Shown here piece by piece: positions 11,101 to 41,708 of a stretch of DNA of 64,000 nt; position 1 is the stretch's first letter; every line of letters begins with the position of its first letter. The notes beneath the pieces are model-generated. The model did no database searches. It saw nothing but the letters and a program-made list of their open reading frames with translations, and was not told where the DNA came from. The stretch comes from Watersipora subatra (taxonomy: Eukaryota > Bryozoa > Gymnolaemata > Cheilostomatida > Watersiporidae): positions 5,828,001 to 5,892,000 of the forward strand of contig NC_088714.1 in NCBI RefSeq assembly GCF_963576615.1, read 5' to 3'. The position numbers and the translations under genes were made by a program.

Positions 11101-13320
11101 TATTCCCGCTTCGGAGTTGTCTACACTTGGCTTTGACGACTGATTTGGTAAACCGAGCTTGGTTTCATCAAAGGTGACATCACGTCTTACCTCTATTTTT
11201 CTAGTGATCGGATCGTAGAGTCTGTAGGCTTTAGACCTAAGGCTATACCCCACAAACACCATTGATTCTACTTTCTCATCGAGTTTACGTCTCAGCTGAT
11301 CGGGTATGTGAGCATAGGCTAAACATCCAAAAATTTTCACGTGTCCAAGATCAGGTTTTCTGTTGTTCCATTTTTCATAAGAAGTTGTAATCCATTCAAG
11401 TGCTCGTGTGGGGAGGCGATTACGAATGTATACCGCGGTCGATATTGCCTCTGCCCAGAATGACTTTGGAAGGTGAGATTCAGAAATTAACGAGCGAGCG
11501 GCCTCACAAACAGTACGATTAAATCTCTCAGCACAGCCGTTTTGTTGTGGAGAATAGCGAGGTGTGACTTGGTGATGTATACCTTGGGCTGAAAGGTAAC
11601 TCTCAAACTCATTAGATGTATATTCTCCACCACCATCGCTTCTAAGTGTACCTATAGTCTGACCAGTTTGATTTGTCACTAATGATTTGTAAGTTCTAAA
11701 CGTCTGGAACAGGCTAGATTTGTCACGTAAAAAATATATCTGCACATGCCTACTAAAATCATCAATAAATGAAACAAAATACTTGCTACCACCTAAAGAT
11801 TCATTCTGCATAGGGCCACACACATCCGTATGTACCAATTCAAGAACCCTACTTGATTTAATGCCATGGTCAGTTTGAAATGGACGTCGAGACATTTTAC
11901 CTTTCACGCAAGCTTCACAGACACCTATTTCGCCAGTAACATTACAACCATTTTCACACCAATGATTCATGTTTTTGAGGCTACTTACGTTTACATGAGC
12001 GAGATGTTGATGCCACAGTAGGGAGGAGGACGCGGCAGCATTAGCAGTATGAATAGCAAACTTGACATCAAGATAATATAGCCTGTTTACTACAGATCCT
12101 GATGCTATCAACATCTTTCTTTGATTCTTAATCCAGCATCTCGAATGTCCAAACTGTACTATATATCCTTTAGGTGTAGCCGCTTTTACAGAAAATAGAT
12201 TTCCACGTAGGTCAGGTATGTGTAGTACATTGTAAAGTGTAGCACGTCTAGTTTTATTTCCATGAATTTTTATTTGCAGCTGAACAATACCTTTTCCGAC
12301 TACTTGAACTTGAGACACATCAGCAACAACAACGTACTCAGGTGAATCTAGCTTAAAATAATCACAAAATACAGCTTCATTTTTTGCCATGTGACTGGTA
12401 GCACCGCTGTCAATCAGCCATTTTTGAGAGTCAACATCTGTCTCCAATACAGTAAATGCCGATTCATCATCTTTGCTATTATCATCGTATGTAGATATTT
12501 TGGCCTGGTGTGGATTTGAGTTACTGTTGTAATATCCATGACCTCGTTCTCGGCCGCGACGCGATTCATGGCTCTGATTATAGTTGTTTTTAGGACAACC
12601 GTTTTGATAATGTTGTAAAGACCCACAGATATAGCAGCCCTTGGATTGTTGCTGACTATGTTTAAAGCGGTCACTTGCTGACAGTAGAGCAGTGTCAGAG
12701 TTCGCTTTAGACCTGACACCACCAGAATCGCTGGCTGGAGTCAGTGCTTTTTGTTCCCTTTTTTGTTCTTCATTAAGCAGTGTTTGTGTGGCGAACTGTA
12801 AAGTTATATCGTCACCACGAGCCTCGAGTGCAGTCACTACCGTTGAATAGCTTTCCGGGAGGCTTCCAAGTAGAGTCACCACCTGATCTTCCTCGCTAAT
12901 ATTAGCCTTAACAGCTGCAAGTTTATCAGTGATAGCTTTCATGTGATGTAGGTGGTCTTCAATTGATGAACCTTCGCTCATAACAGTCCTAAAGTACCGT
13001 TTCTTGAGAAATAATTTATTCGCCAGTGTATCACGTTCAAAGTGAGCTCTGAGCTTGTTCCACGCAACTCCTGGGTCCTCACATTCACTGATGAGATAAA
13101 TAAGACTATCACTCACAGAAAGCACCATGTGGGAAAAAGCTTTGCTTGACTTCTTTTTGTACTTGGCTTTAGCGGCAGCGTTAGCATCATCCTCCAGAGT
13201 AATGGTTCCATCCACATATCCAAATAAGTCCTTAGCTATGAGTAGGTGTTTGAGTTTGAACTTCCATGTGGCATAGTTATCAGTGTTCAGCTTATCTATA
13301 ATCCAGCCTTTCTCATCCAT
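11100..13320 (-). CDS. copia gag-protease-integrase
   Basis: ATG at 13320 starts MDEKGWIIDKLNTDNYATWK, a typical copia Gag opening. In order: UBN2-like Gag; zinc knuckle CYICGSLQHYQNGC (CX2CX4HX4C) at about residue 229; aspartic protease LIDSGATSHM at about residue 302; integrase zinc-binding HQHLAH...CEACVKGK at about 435-478; integrase core with TDVCGP, LRSDGGGEY and QQNGCAERFNR supplying the three acidic residues. The open frame runs on to 10870, but after about 11105 it no longer codes copia sequence and RT continues in another frame, so a one-base shift lies near SEAG. The copia family normally has one polyprotein. Confidence 0.93.
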
Positions 13321-13348
13321 AGTTCTTTGATAATATTTAATGGGTTGA

Positions 13349-13362
13349 CTGGGCCCATAACC
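13349..13362 (-). other. copia primer-binding site for half initiator tRNA-Met
   Basis: The plus strand reads CTGGGCCCATAACC immediately next to the 5' LTR. That is the anticodon arm of eukaryotic initiator tRNA-Met, so the minus-strand RNA would pair with the middle, not the 3' end, of the tRNA. Priming by a cleaved 5' half of tRNA-iMet is the known mechanism of Drosophila copia. Confidence 0.85.
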
Positions 13363-13542
13363 TGTTGTTTAGATACTTTGAACATTCAGTTTATTGACAG
13401 AAACTTTATTAGCTGTGTTCATCTTGACAGTTGTGAACAAAGAGAAGGTATTATGAAAATGCTATTGTAACAAAAAGCAGAAAGCTTTCAGAAAGCACAA
13501 CGAGATAGCTTTTAAAACCATGAAGCTACTATTATTACAATA
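13363..13542 (-). repeat. copia 5' LTR
   Basis: 180 bp, from TGTTGTTTAGATAC to TTACAATA on the plus strand. The outer side is followed by TAAAA and then directly by a perfect palindrome. The transcript would start within it and run toward lower coordinates. Confidence 0.9.
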
Positions 13543-13644
13543 TAAAACAGACTATAACTTCAGATAAAACACTTTATTACTATAAGTTTCATGCATGAAA
13601 CTTATAGTAATAAAGTGTTTTATCTGAAGTTATAGTCTGTTTTA
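13543..13644. repeat. Perfect palindrome, 51-bp arms
   Basis: Centre at ATG|CAT (13593/13594). The left arm starts TAAAACAGACTATAACTTCA and the right arm is its exact reverse complement with no spacer. It begins with the copia target duplication, so the retrotransposon landed at its edge. The empty site would have been the palindrome alone. Confidence 0.9.
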
Positions 13645-13707
13645 TTGATTTTAACTTGCTCTGATTTTATCATTAAGCACTCTGCTCAAATCTTACGCTT
13701 TTACTCA

Positions 13708-13767
13708 TGTATATATATATAAATATATATATATATATAGATCTATACATACATCTATTTGTATATA

Positions 13768-13840
<73 letters not shown>
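13708..13840. repeat. (TA)n microsatellite with ATAAATA interruptions
   Basis: Alternating TA broken by TAGATCTATACATACATC around 13740. It abuts the start of the Tigger-like MITE at 13842. The YIYIYI open frames across it are not genes. Confidence 0.9.
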
Positions 13841-13844
<4 letters not shown>

Positions 13845-14545
13845 TGAAACATGGATAACTCGCCCTCAGATATAGCAAACACATGGTTAACTCGAATGGA
13901 TTTGCTTGGTTCGTCCCCGGGCAATGATAAATGGCTCTATATAACTCGAACTCAACACTGTTATAACGAACTGTTTTTTGCCCAACGGCTACCGAAACGG
14001 TTGCTATCGCTTTAGAAAATCACTTTATTCCAAGCCATAGAGGTAAACCTCAACTTTACGTAATTCATAAGCGTCGTTATTACCTCCAGCGGCAAAATAT
14101 TTTTGTCAACGACTTTTTTAAAGGTTTAGTGAAATTTGATTTATCCTGCTATACGATGAATAGCACGGGCTAGCCGGGTCACGCGCACAAGGATTTTCGC
14201 CACACACATACAAAACAAAAACAGCATGTTGTTTTTGTTTTGTATTTGCGTGGCGAAAATCTTTGAGTGCGTGACCCGGCTAGGCCGTGATGAATAGTTT
14301 TCCGACGTTGATTCCGTGTTGAATCAACGTCGGAATGTTGAATGTTTAAAATGTCTTAAAAATTGTTGTAAGTAATTAAACGTATACGTTGTCTTAGCTA
14401 AAAAAAACTATTCATCGTTTGACCTAAACACAGAGTATGTGTGTACATTCAATAAGTATCCATTCAAAAAGTGTGAGTGATATACAATGTACCGTAAAAC
14501 CTCGTAAAACTTTTAATTGAACTGCCTCGAAGTGTTGCTCTTAAC

Positions 14546-16172
14546 CACAGGTGTCCTTTAGCGGGGATATTGCCAAGCCGAGACCGGACCGTAGTCTACA
14601 CACACAAAAAAACAACAAAGGTCCACGTAGTTATGAGCAAAAACAAACGTATCTACCCAAATATCTCACCAATCCGATGAGCAGCACACACAAAAACTAA
14701 ACCAATCGACTGAGCCACACATCATGTCAAAATATTCCAAGTTTCAAGTCATGTCGTGCACAACTCACCTTATGGTTTGTCAAAACTTGTCCCAAAGTCC
14801 CTATTAATTTGAGACTGTCCAATATGTTTTAGAAATGGTCGCCGCTAGCCTAGCGTCCTGATTCAACATCTTAGTAACTATCGGGGCATTGCTGAGTGCT
14901 CCCGATCTTTTTGAGTCTCTTTTAAGCATGCAAAAACCAATCAAAATCGGGTTGACAATATTGTCTCTCTCTCTCTATGCAATCCCTCTCTTTAGAGTAA
15001 GATGTCTGCTTGCTTTATTGATGTGTTTGGTGTGTTTTAACATGGCTCCGTAGTCCGATCATTGCTCTGCATTGACGATTGCAATGTGGACATTGGTAGT
15101 CATCATTCATCAAAGTATCAGATGAGCTAAGCCGCACTTTTTGTGCTGCTTTGAGCTCTTCTCTGTGACGCATTTTTTCATTTTCAAGTATCTTCACCCC
15201 TTTATGAGTTAGAGTTCTCCATCCAGTTCTTCTCGTGGCATTCCATTCCCAGGTTTCACATCTGATGTGACAACGCTTCAAGCTATCTTTGAGACAGTCT
15301 TTATAGCGCTTTCTTTGTCCCCCCTGTGACCTCTTCCCATTTTCCAGTTCGGCATACAGAATCTGTTTTGGTAGTCTGCAGTTTGGCATTCTAACCAAGT
15401 GTCCAGCCCAACGAAGTCTGTTCTTAACGATCATACTTTCGAGGCTGGACATCTTAGCTTGTTGATACACACTATTGTTAGTGCGTTTGTCAGACCATTT
15501 GATCATTAGTAGTTCTCTCATTTTCCTCATGTGATAGTTCTCCAGAACCTTGACGTCAGTGCTGTAAGTAGCCCACGTTTCTGAGGCATACAGTAGTGTG
15601 GGGACAATTACTGCCTTGTACACTTTTAGCTTGGTGTCGACTTGCAAGACTGGATTTTCAAACACTCTTTGTCTCAGTTTGCTGTATGCTATGCTAGCTC
15701 CTTGCAGTCTTCTCTCTAGAAGACTGCAAGAAGAAGAAGAGAGAAGGAGAAGAGAGAAGGAAAAGAGAGAACAATATTGTAAACAAAACTTAAGAGGGAC
15801 TCAAAATGATCAGGAACACTCAGCAATGCCCCGATAGTTACTAAGATGTTGAATCAGGACGTTAGGCTAGCGGTGACCATTTCTAAAACAGATATTGGAC
15901 AGTCTCAAATTAATAGGGACTTTGGGACAAGTTTTGACAAACCATAAGGTGAGTTGTGCAAGACATGACTTGAAACTTGGAATATTTTGACATGATGGGT
16001 GGCTCAGTCGATTGGTTTAGTTTTTGTGTGTGCTGCTCATCGGATTGGTGAGATATTTGGGTAGTTACTTTTGTTTTTGCTCATAACTACGTGGACCTTT
16101 GTTGTTTTTTGGTGTGTGTAGACTACGGCCCGGTCTCGGCTTCGGCAATATTTCCGCTAAAGGACACCTGTG
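14546..16172. mobile_element. Long-TIR DNA element (about 385-bp TIRs, 8-9-bp TSD)
   Basis: Ends CACAGGTGTCCTTTAGCGG and its reverse complement, with inverted repeats extending to about 14930 and from about 15790. CTCTTAAC is duplicated on either side (14538-14545, 16173-16180), and copies B and C of the MITE have one such site, which proves the duplication. Long TIRs with 8-9-bp duplications suggest a Mutator-like or hAT-like non-autonomous element. The cargo is a LINE fragment, not a transposase. Confidence 0.85.
15015..15722 (-). pseudogene. Non-LTR retrotransposon ORF2 C-terminal fragment
   Basis: Open frame from about 15722 down to 15015 with the typical C-terminal part of a LINE ORF2: VYKAVIVPTLLYASETW, YHMRKMRELLMIKW, RLRWAGHLVRMPNCRLPKQ and a terminal Cys-His finger CPHCNRQCRAMIGLRSHVKT-H. 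The catalytic RT palm and the endonuclease are missing, so it is 5'-truncated. It sits entirely between the TIRs of the surrounding element. The first true residues lie upstream of the GTG at 15665 (RLQGASIAYSKLRQR). A purine-rich GAAGAAG stretch follows at about 15725-15770. Confidence 0.85.
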
Positions 16173-16619
16173 CTCTTAACGAATCCCAGGTAAAGTAAGG
16201 TAATCTTTGCATAAACTCCAAGAAAAATCGGCAAAATTGATCGCGGGTAAAAGGCTCAAAAGAAAAAGATGTCTTTTCTTTTGAGCATTTCAGCAACGAT
16301 CAAGTTTTGCTAATGTCAATCTAAAAAACCTCCTGGCAATAGCATCACCTCAAACAACAAACCGATCTCAAGGGATAGAAAAATCTCTATACTTTTTGAT
16401 AAAAACGTTTTAAGCTTTACATTAGAAGCGTTAAATTTGAAACAAGTCATTTGTGCTTTTGATTTATATTATAGTTTGTATATGTACATGTATCTACTAA
16501 TAAATAAGTAAATACATGGACTTGTGACAGTGCTCTGATAACTTGAACGCTTTGATAATTCGAACACTTTTGCTCGGTCCCTTGAAGTTTGAGTTATTCG
16601 AGTTTCACTGTATATATCT

Positions 16620-17400
16620 AAGGTTGGCGATCTTCACCAGATATACAGTATATGTGGCTGAACAAAGGAAACCTAACGGCCAATACAGAGTCGCTAATCA
16701 TGGCAGCCCAGGAGCAAGTGCTCCCAACAAGGCAACTCCAAACAAAAATCTATCACACTAGAGACGATCCTAGATGCAGACTGTGCAAAGATGCACCTGA
16801 GACCATCCAACACATCATCAGTGGATGCAAGCAGCTAGCAGGAAATGCATACACTGAGCCGCATAATCATGTCGCAGGTGTTGTGTATAGAAGTCTATGT
16901 GACGAGTATGGCCTTAATAAGCCACAACACTGGTGGGAAACTTCTGGTAAGGTCAATGAAAATGATCGCGCTGAGATCCTCTGGGACTTCTACATCCGGA
17001 CTGACAAGCATGTCCTAGCAAACCAACCAGATATAGTGGTGGTAGACAAGGAGAACAAAAGAGCTACTATAATAGATATAGCAGTACCCAATGACTACAA
17101 TATAGACAGCAAAGAAAAAAAAAAGGTAGAGAAATATCTCCCTCTTGGAGAAGAGATTGAAAAATGCTGGGATGTAAGAACAACTGTAATCCCAGTAGTC
17201 ATTGGGGCACTGGGCGCAATAACACCAGCGCATAAAATGTGGCTTGCCCAAATACCAACAGCAATCAACTCAGGTGAGTTGCAGAAAAGTGCGCTATTGG
17301 GAACAGCTAAGATCTTGAGGCAAGTGCTCAAACTCCCAGGTCTCTGGTAGGAGACCCGAGTTAGAGCCGAAACTACCACCCATACGGGTTAACCGGCGTG
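16620..17400 (+). pseudogene. 5'-truncated LINE with restriction-like endonuclease, copy 1
   Basis: Open frame 16652-17350, 232 residues, is the C-terminus of an R2/R4-type non-LTR retrotransposon protein. The Cys-His motif CRLCKDAPETIQHIISGC (CX2C...HX4C) precedes a restriction-like endonuclease with WDFYIRTDKH, then PDIVVVDKENKRATIIDIAV containing the PD...D catalytic pair, and the frame ends [20 protein letters not shown] is missing. The 3' UTR (about 50 bp, AGGAGACCCGAGTTAGAG...) stops in GAGGCAACAA and then (TA)n. Confidence 0.88.
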
Positions 17401-17403
17401 AGG

Positions 17404-17540
<137 letters not shown>

Positions 17541-17652
17541 AACAATCAGAATTGTATCCCGTTGTCCATAAAAGTGCTCGAAGTTTCTTGAGCCCATCTA
17601 TAAAATAGATAATAAAAGAGCAGTGTAAAATTTGATAAAAACTATTACTCGT

Positions 17653-18840
17653 TTCATGCACAGGCAATCATCAGATACAGAAGAATGAAAACATAGTATG
17701 TAAAGTTTTTTTACCTATAAAATAGATAAAAGAGCAGTGTAAAATTTGATAAAAACTGTATAACTTAGAGTTTCATGCTAAAAAGATGTTAAAATATTTA
17801 GCACTCATGAGACACTAATGGTAAATTGTGTCTTGTGGATCTTATAAAGAAATACAGTACAATCAAATAAAAGCTAAAAGTTTAAAACATTAAAATTTTA
17901 GGATGGTTTGAATTTGGAAAGCATAAAATTACTTAAATGGCGGCATGAGGAAACGAAACCTCGTTTGTTGTTTAAGCTCGCCCATTCAGGTTTACATAAA
18001 ATATAGTTTTTTTCCACAATACAAAGATTACACATATGTTTGTCATTGTAAGTGACTGCGGCTCTAGTAATAATAAGCCAATAGATGTTGTAGTCAATAT
18101 CCTGGTCTTTCAAATTCCAGACATACTTGCTGAGTTCGGTCGCCAAACTTTTTTCGCGGTGGCGGAAAGATGCGGTGTGGTTTCCGAACCTTGTTTTAAA
18201 CTTGATTGATGTTAAACTAATGTAGGTTTCTGTAGAGTTTGTTGTTCGAACAGTGGCCTGATAGATGATATTGTTAGCCATGCATTCTTCCTTCAGTGGA
18301 CATTGTGTTTTATTTCTACAATTGCATTTCTTAGTAGGTACATCTTGGCTAGGTGTTGGTGGCGGATTTAATAATTTGCTGTTTTGGCTGTTGATGATAT
18401 ACAGCATATACTCCACATTGGGCATACAGCTATAGCTCATTTTGATGGTGTTATGGTTAAAAATCTTTTTTAGAGCAGATTGGTGGTGGAATTCTCTGTC
18501 TAAAATTTTAACGAGTTGTTTGCCGAGGTTGGTGGTGAGATTATTGCTGTAAGGAGGATTAAACCAAGTAATGTTGCAATGTAGGGCTGTGGTTTTCAGT
18601 CGGTTAGTTGTAGGTTGAAAGTTCAGTTGGTATTGGTATTGACTTTCATTGAGGGCTGCCTGATATACTGGAGTTGCCTCTTCAAACGCTTTCTGATCAG
18701 AGGATATGTTTGACAGCCTTAGGCTAATAGAACGTGGTATGTTGCGCAGAATTTGAAGTATTATCTATTTTATAGGTAAGAAAACTTTACATACTATGTT
18801 TTTATTCTTCTGTATCTGACGATTGCCTGTGCATGAAACT
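17653..18840. repeat. Inverted flanking repeats of the Penelope-like copy
   Basis: GTTTCATGCACAGGCAATCA at 17653 on one side is the near-exact reverse complement of 18800-18840 on the other side; the match runs about 75 bp (17653-17725 against 18765-18840), through ACATACTATGTTTT and ATCTATTTTATAGG. Penelope-like elements often carry terminal repeats in direct or inverted orientation, sometimes from partial second copies. Confidence 0.75.
17898..18765 (-). pseudogene. Penelope-like element remnant with GIY-YIG endonuclease
   Basis: From about 18765 the minus strand reads RNIPRSISLRLSNISSDQKA, then FNPPYSNNLTTNLGKQLVKI and IKMSYSCMPNVEYM, the RT thumb and linker of Penelope-like elements. A Cys-rich linker follows (CNCRNKTQCPLKEEC), then the GIY-YIG nuclease domain: IIYQATVRTTNSTETYISLT, FRHREKSLATELSKYVW and the EKNYILCKP region carrying the conserved Glu. 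The usual YIG core here reads YIS. No RT catalytic core is present, so the copy is 5'-truncated. It ends SKFKPS with a stop at 17898. Confidence 0.85.
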
Positions 18841-19359
18841 TTGAGTAATACAGTTTTTATCAAATTTTACACTGCTATTTTATTATCTATTTTATGTATA
18901 TATATTTATATATAAATACATTGATTCTTAAAGAAATACACTGTGTACTGTGAGCTCTTGTGTTTGCTATTTGTGATGTACACATTGCTTGATAAAGTTT
19001 GCATAGCTGTTTTTTAGATATTGAGAAGTAAATAAGTCAGTCAGTGAGGGCTCTTCAGACAAGATAAAGCTGGTAATTATACAATAATGACCAACAGTAC
19101 TAAAAACATAACACATTATGTCATCATATACACATCAAACACAAAAAGTCAAAAACAAGAGAGATGGGAGAAAGGCTAACACAAAGCCTAGAATTAATTG
19201 TGAGAATCTAGCAGATCAACGATCAGGTGCAAATACAAGGCAAACAATAGAACTTAGTGAAAGGGTGTTTGCAGTACAGCCAGACATTATTATTTTTGAA
19301 AAACATCAGTTTGTTAGGAAGTACATTGCGAAGAGGCAAAGTAATAAGTGACAAATAAA

Positions 19360-19905
19360 GGTTCCTCCATTATATATTGATAACCAGATATGGCCTTCAT
19401 TAAGGCATTATAATATATTGATAACCTGATATAACCTTCATTAAAGCATTAGTATATATTGATAACCTGATATAGCCTTCATTAAAGCAATATTATATAG
19501 TGATAACCTGATACAACCTTCATTAAAGCAATATTATATATTGACAACTTAATATAGCGTTCATTAAAGCAATATTATATATTGATAACCTGATATAGCC
19601 TTCATTAAAGCAACATTATATATTGATAACCTGATATAGCCTTCATTAAAGCAATATTATATTTTGATAACCTGATATAACCTTCATTAAAGCATTAGTA
19701 TATATTGATAACCTGATATAGCCTTCATTAAAGCAATATTATATAGTGATAACCTGATATAACCTTCATTAAAGCAATATTATATATTGACAACTTAATA
19801 TAGCGTTCATTAAAGCAATATTATATATTGATATAGCCTTCATTAAAGCAACATTATATATTGATAACCTGATATGGCCTTCATTAAAGCAATATTATAC
19901 ATGTA
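19360..19905. repeat. 41-bp satellite, about 13 units
   Basis: Consensus TATATTGATAACCTGATATA then GCCTTCATTAAAGCAATATTA. A block of several units (about 19395-19600) is repeated almost exactly at 19680-19850, including the same private variants (ATAGTGATAACC, GACAACTTAATATAGCG), so multi-unit blocks were duplicated. Confidence 0.92.
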
Positions 19906-21497
19906 TCCACCAGTTATGAAGGTTCAGACATCATATCAGCTGTTACATGTCAACTTACAAGATTCCTTAGAAAGACTTCCCAGCTTCCTGGTTAAGTGCA
20001 AATTGAAATATGGTGCCATTTTAAACTAGTTAATATAACGTCTGTGCAAAACTGCAACAATAGACATTGAAATAGTTCCAATTCATCAAATATTTTTGCA
20101 TTCTCCACTACTCGGTATCTGCGAAAACAGATTTAGAGTTGCACTTGACACTTGCTGCAGGTTTTTAATAGTGCCCGTTACAACTGACCGTGAAGTGAAG
20201 AACTGCTGCTCTCCAGGAATAGCTTGCAAATCATCTTCCAGAGTATGATAGGAAAGAAGTATAAATACAATACGCTCGATATTCTTTGTTTAATTTGGAT
20301 TCTCTATTGTCTGTTTTATCTCATCAATTAGTGAAAATATAACATGAAACAAAACATAAATATAGTTACAATATTGATTAAACATGGATGAAAACTTAAG
20401 TACTACATATCAAGGTATGATGAGGCCCACATGCCAGTAACACTGCAGCTAGTCGAGGTGCTGGACAAACAGAAGTTGGCATAACTCAGCAATAAAGTCA
20501 TTTAGCGTTACACCACAATTGAAAAAGTAGGTCAGTCTTGATTAATACAGGTTTACTAAGTGACTCTTGACATCTCTTTTAAAACTATTGGTGGCTGATG
20601 AATCCATTTTATTGATTAAGTCATCCATGGCATGTTCCCATCACATTTTATGTATAGTTGACTGAATTAATTGCAGTCTACAGCCAACTAGCCAGCCATG
20701 TGATCGCTAGTCAAATGCTTTATACAAATCCTCACATTGATTAAAAATACATCGTAAAAGTAACAGTAGAAAGCGTCAAGCTTTCCATGAAACAAGCTTT
20801 TACAAGCGTCAAGCTTTTACATGAAACAAATATGACTTTTAACCAATCAAGTTGAGTAAACAGACTATTCCAATTAGGAAAAGAATATCGATCACATTCT
20901 ATGTGTACTTCTCATCATATTACTCTGGAAGAGACACTGGAGGAGCACTGCTAAGATTGCAACTTTTTCAGCATCAGCACATGAAAAGCCTCTAAATTGT
21001 CAGCTTTTCGAGTAATTCCCAAAGCTCATCCATATTTGCTATCAAGTGTGAAGGCTCTTATCAAAGGACGAATTCTAGATCTTACGTGAACTATAACCTC
21101 CATAGAATATCAATATTGTAACGAGAATCCAGCTGAAGCATAATGAAGCAGCTTCCTTAAATCTGAGGAAACAAAAATATGAGGTGAAAGAAAAATTTTG
21201 CAAATCATAGATTATCACAAGTAGATCTGTTGAACAAGTTGATTCTACGAATATAAGAGATATGGTTATAGTTCTATGGATGTTATAGAATGAAGGAGGA
21301 ATAACTTTAAATTATATTTACAAAATGCCTTCAAAAATATACAGTAATTCATGATAAATAAACCCAATGAGCTGGGAGTACAGCGAGCTCAGGTGCTGTC
21401 TGACAAGTACAACAGGTAATATCAACACTCCATGGCAACTTGGAATAATCATCAAATTGCCAGCAGGAGAAACGCAGCAGACAAAAAAGATATTGAC
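19906..21497. other. SEL1L 3' flank, no gene recognised
   Basis: Contains the SEL1L 3' UTR on the minus strand, whose end I could not place; the nearest AATAAA on that strand that I noticed is at about 20608. No convincing coding or RNA feature otherwise. Confidence 0.5.
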
Positions 21498-41699
<20,202 letters not shown>

Positions 41700-41708
41700 T
41701 GTCTGGAG

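Larger units (their letters stand above)
9121..13542 (-). mobile_element. Ty1/copia LTR retrotransposon, nearly complete
   Basis: LTRs of about 180 bp at 9121-9301 and 13363-13542 differ at only a few positions. A 5-bp duplication TAAAA flanks the element (9116-9120, 13543-13547). In the element's minus orientation: 5' LTR, primer-binding site, gag, protease, integrase, reverse transcriptase, RNase H, a purine-rich GAGTGGGAG just before the 3' LTR. The order integrase before RT identifies copia. One frameshift near 11105 breaks the polyprotein, so this copy is probably dead although recent. Confidence 0.97.
13842..16610. mobile_element. pogo/Tigger-like MITE, copy A (split by an insertion)
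   Basis: Ends CAGTGAAACATGGATAACTC and its counterpart GAGTTTCACTG, each in a TA context: a Tc1/mariner, pogo/Tigger-like signature (TA target, CAGTGAAAC...GGATAACTCG ends). The intact family member is 1122 bp (36676-37797). Here it is cut at 14545 by a 1627-bp element. The middle contains a stem-loop around 14165-14280 (GTTTTTGTTTTGTAT arms, then CGTGACCCGGCTAG-like arms). No transposase is seen. Confidence 0.85.

Noticed and set aside
19118..19351. 77-codon plus-strand ORF MSSYTHQTQKVKNKRDG
   Set aside because: Lys-rich, no recognisable family or gene signals; could not be supported as a gene.
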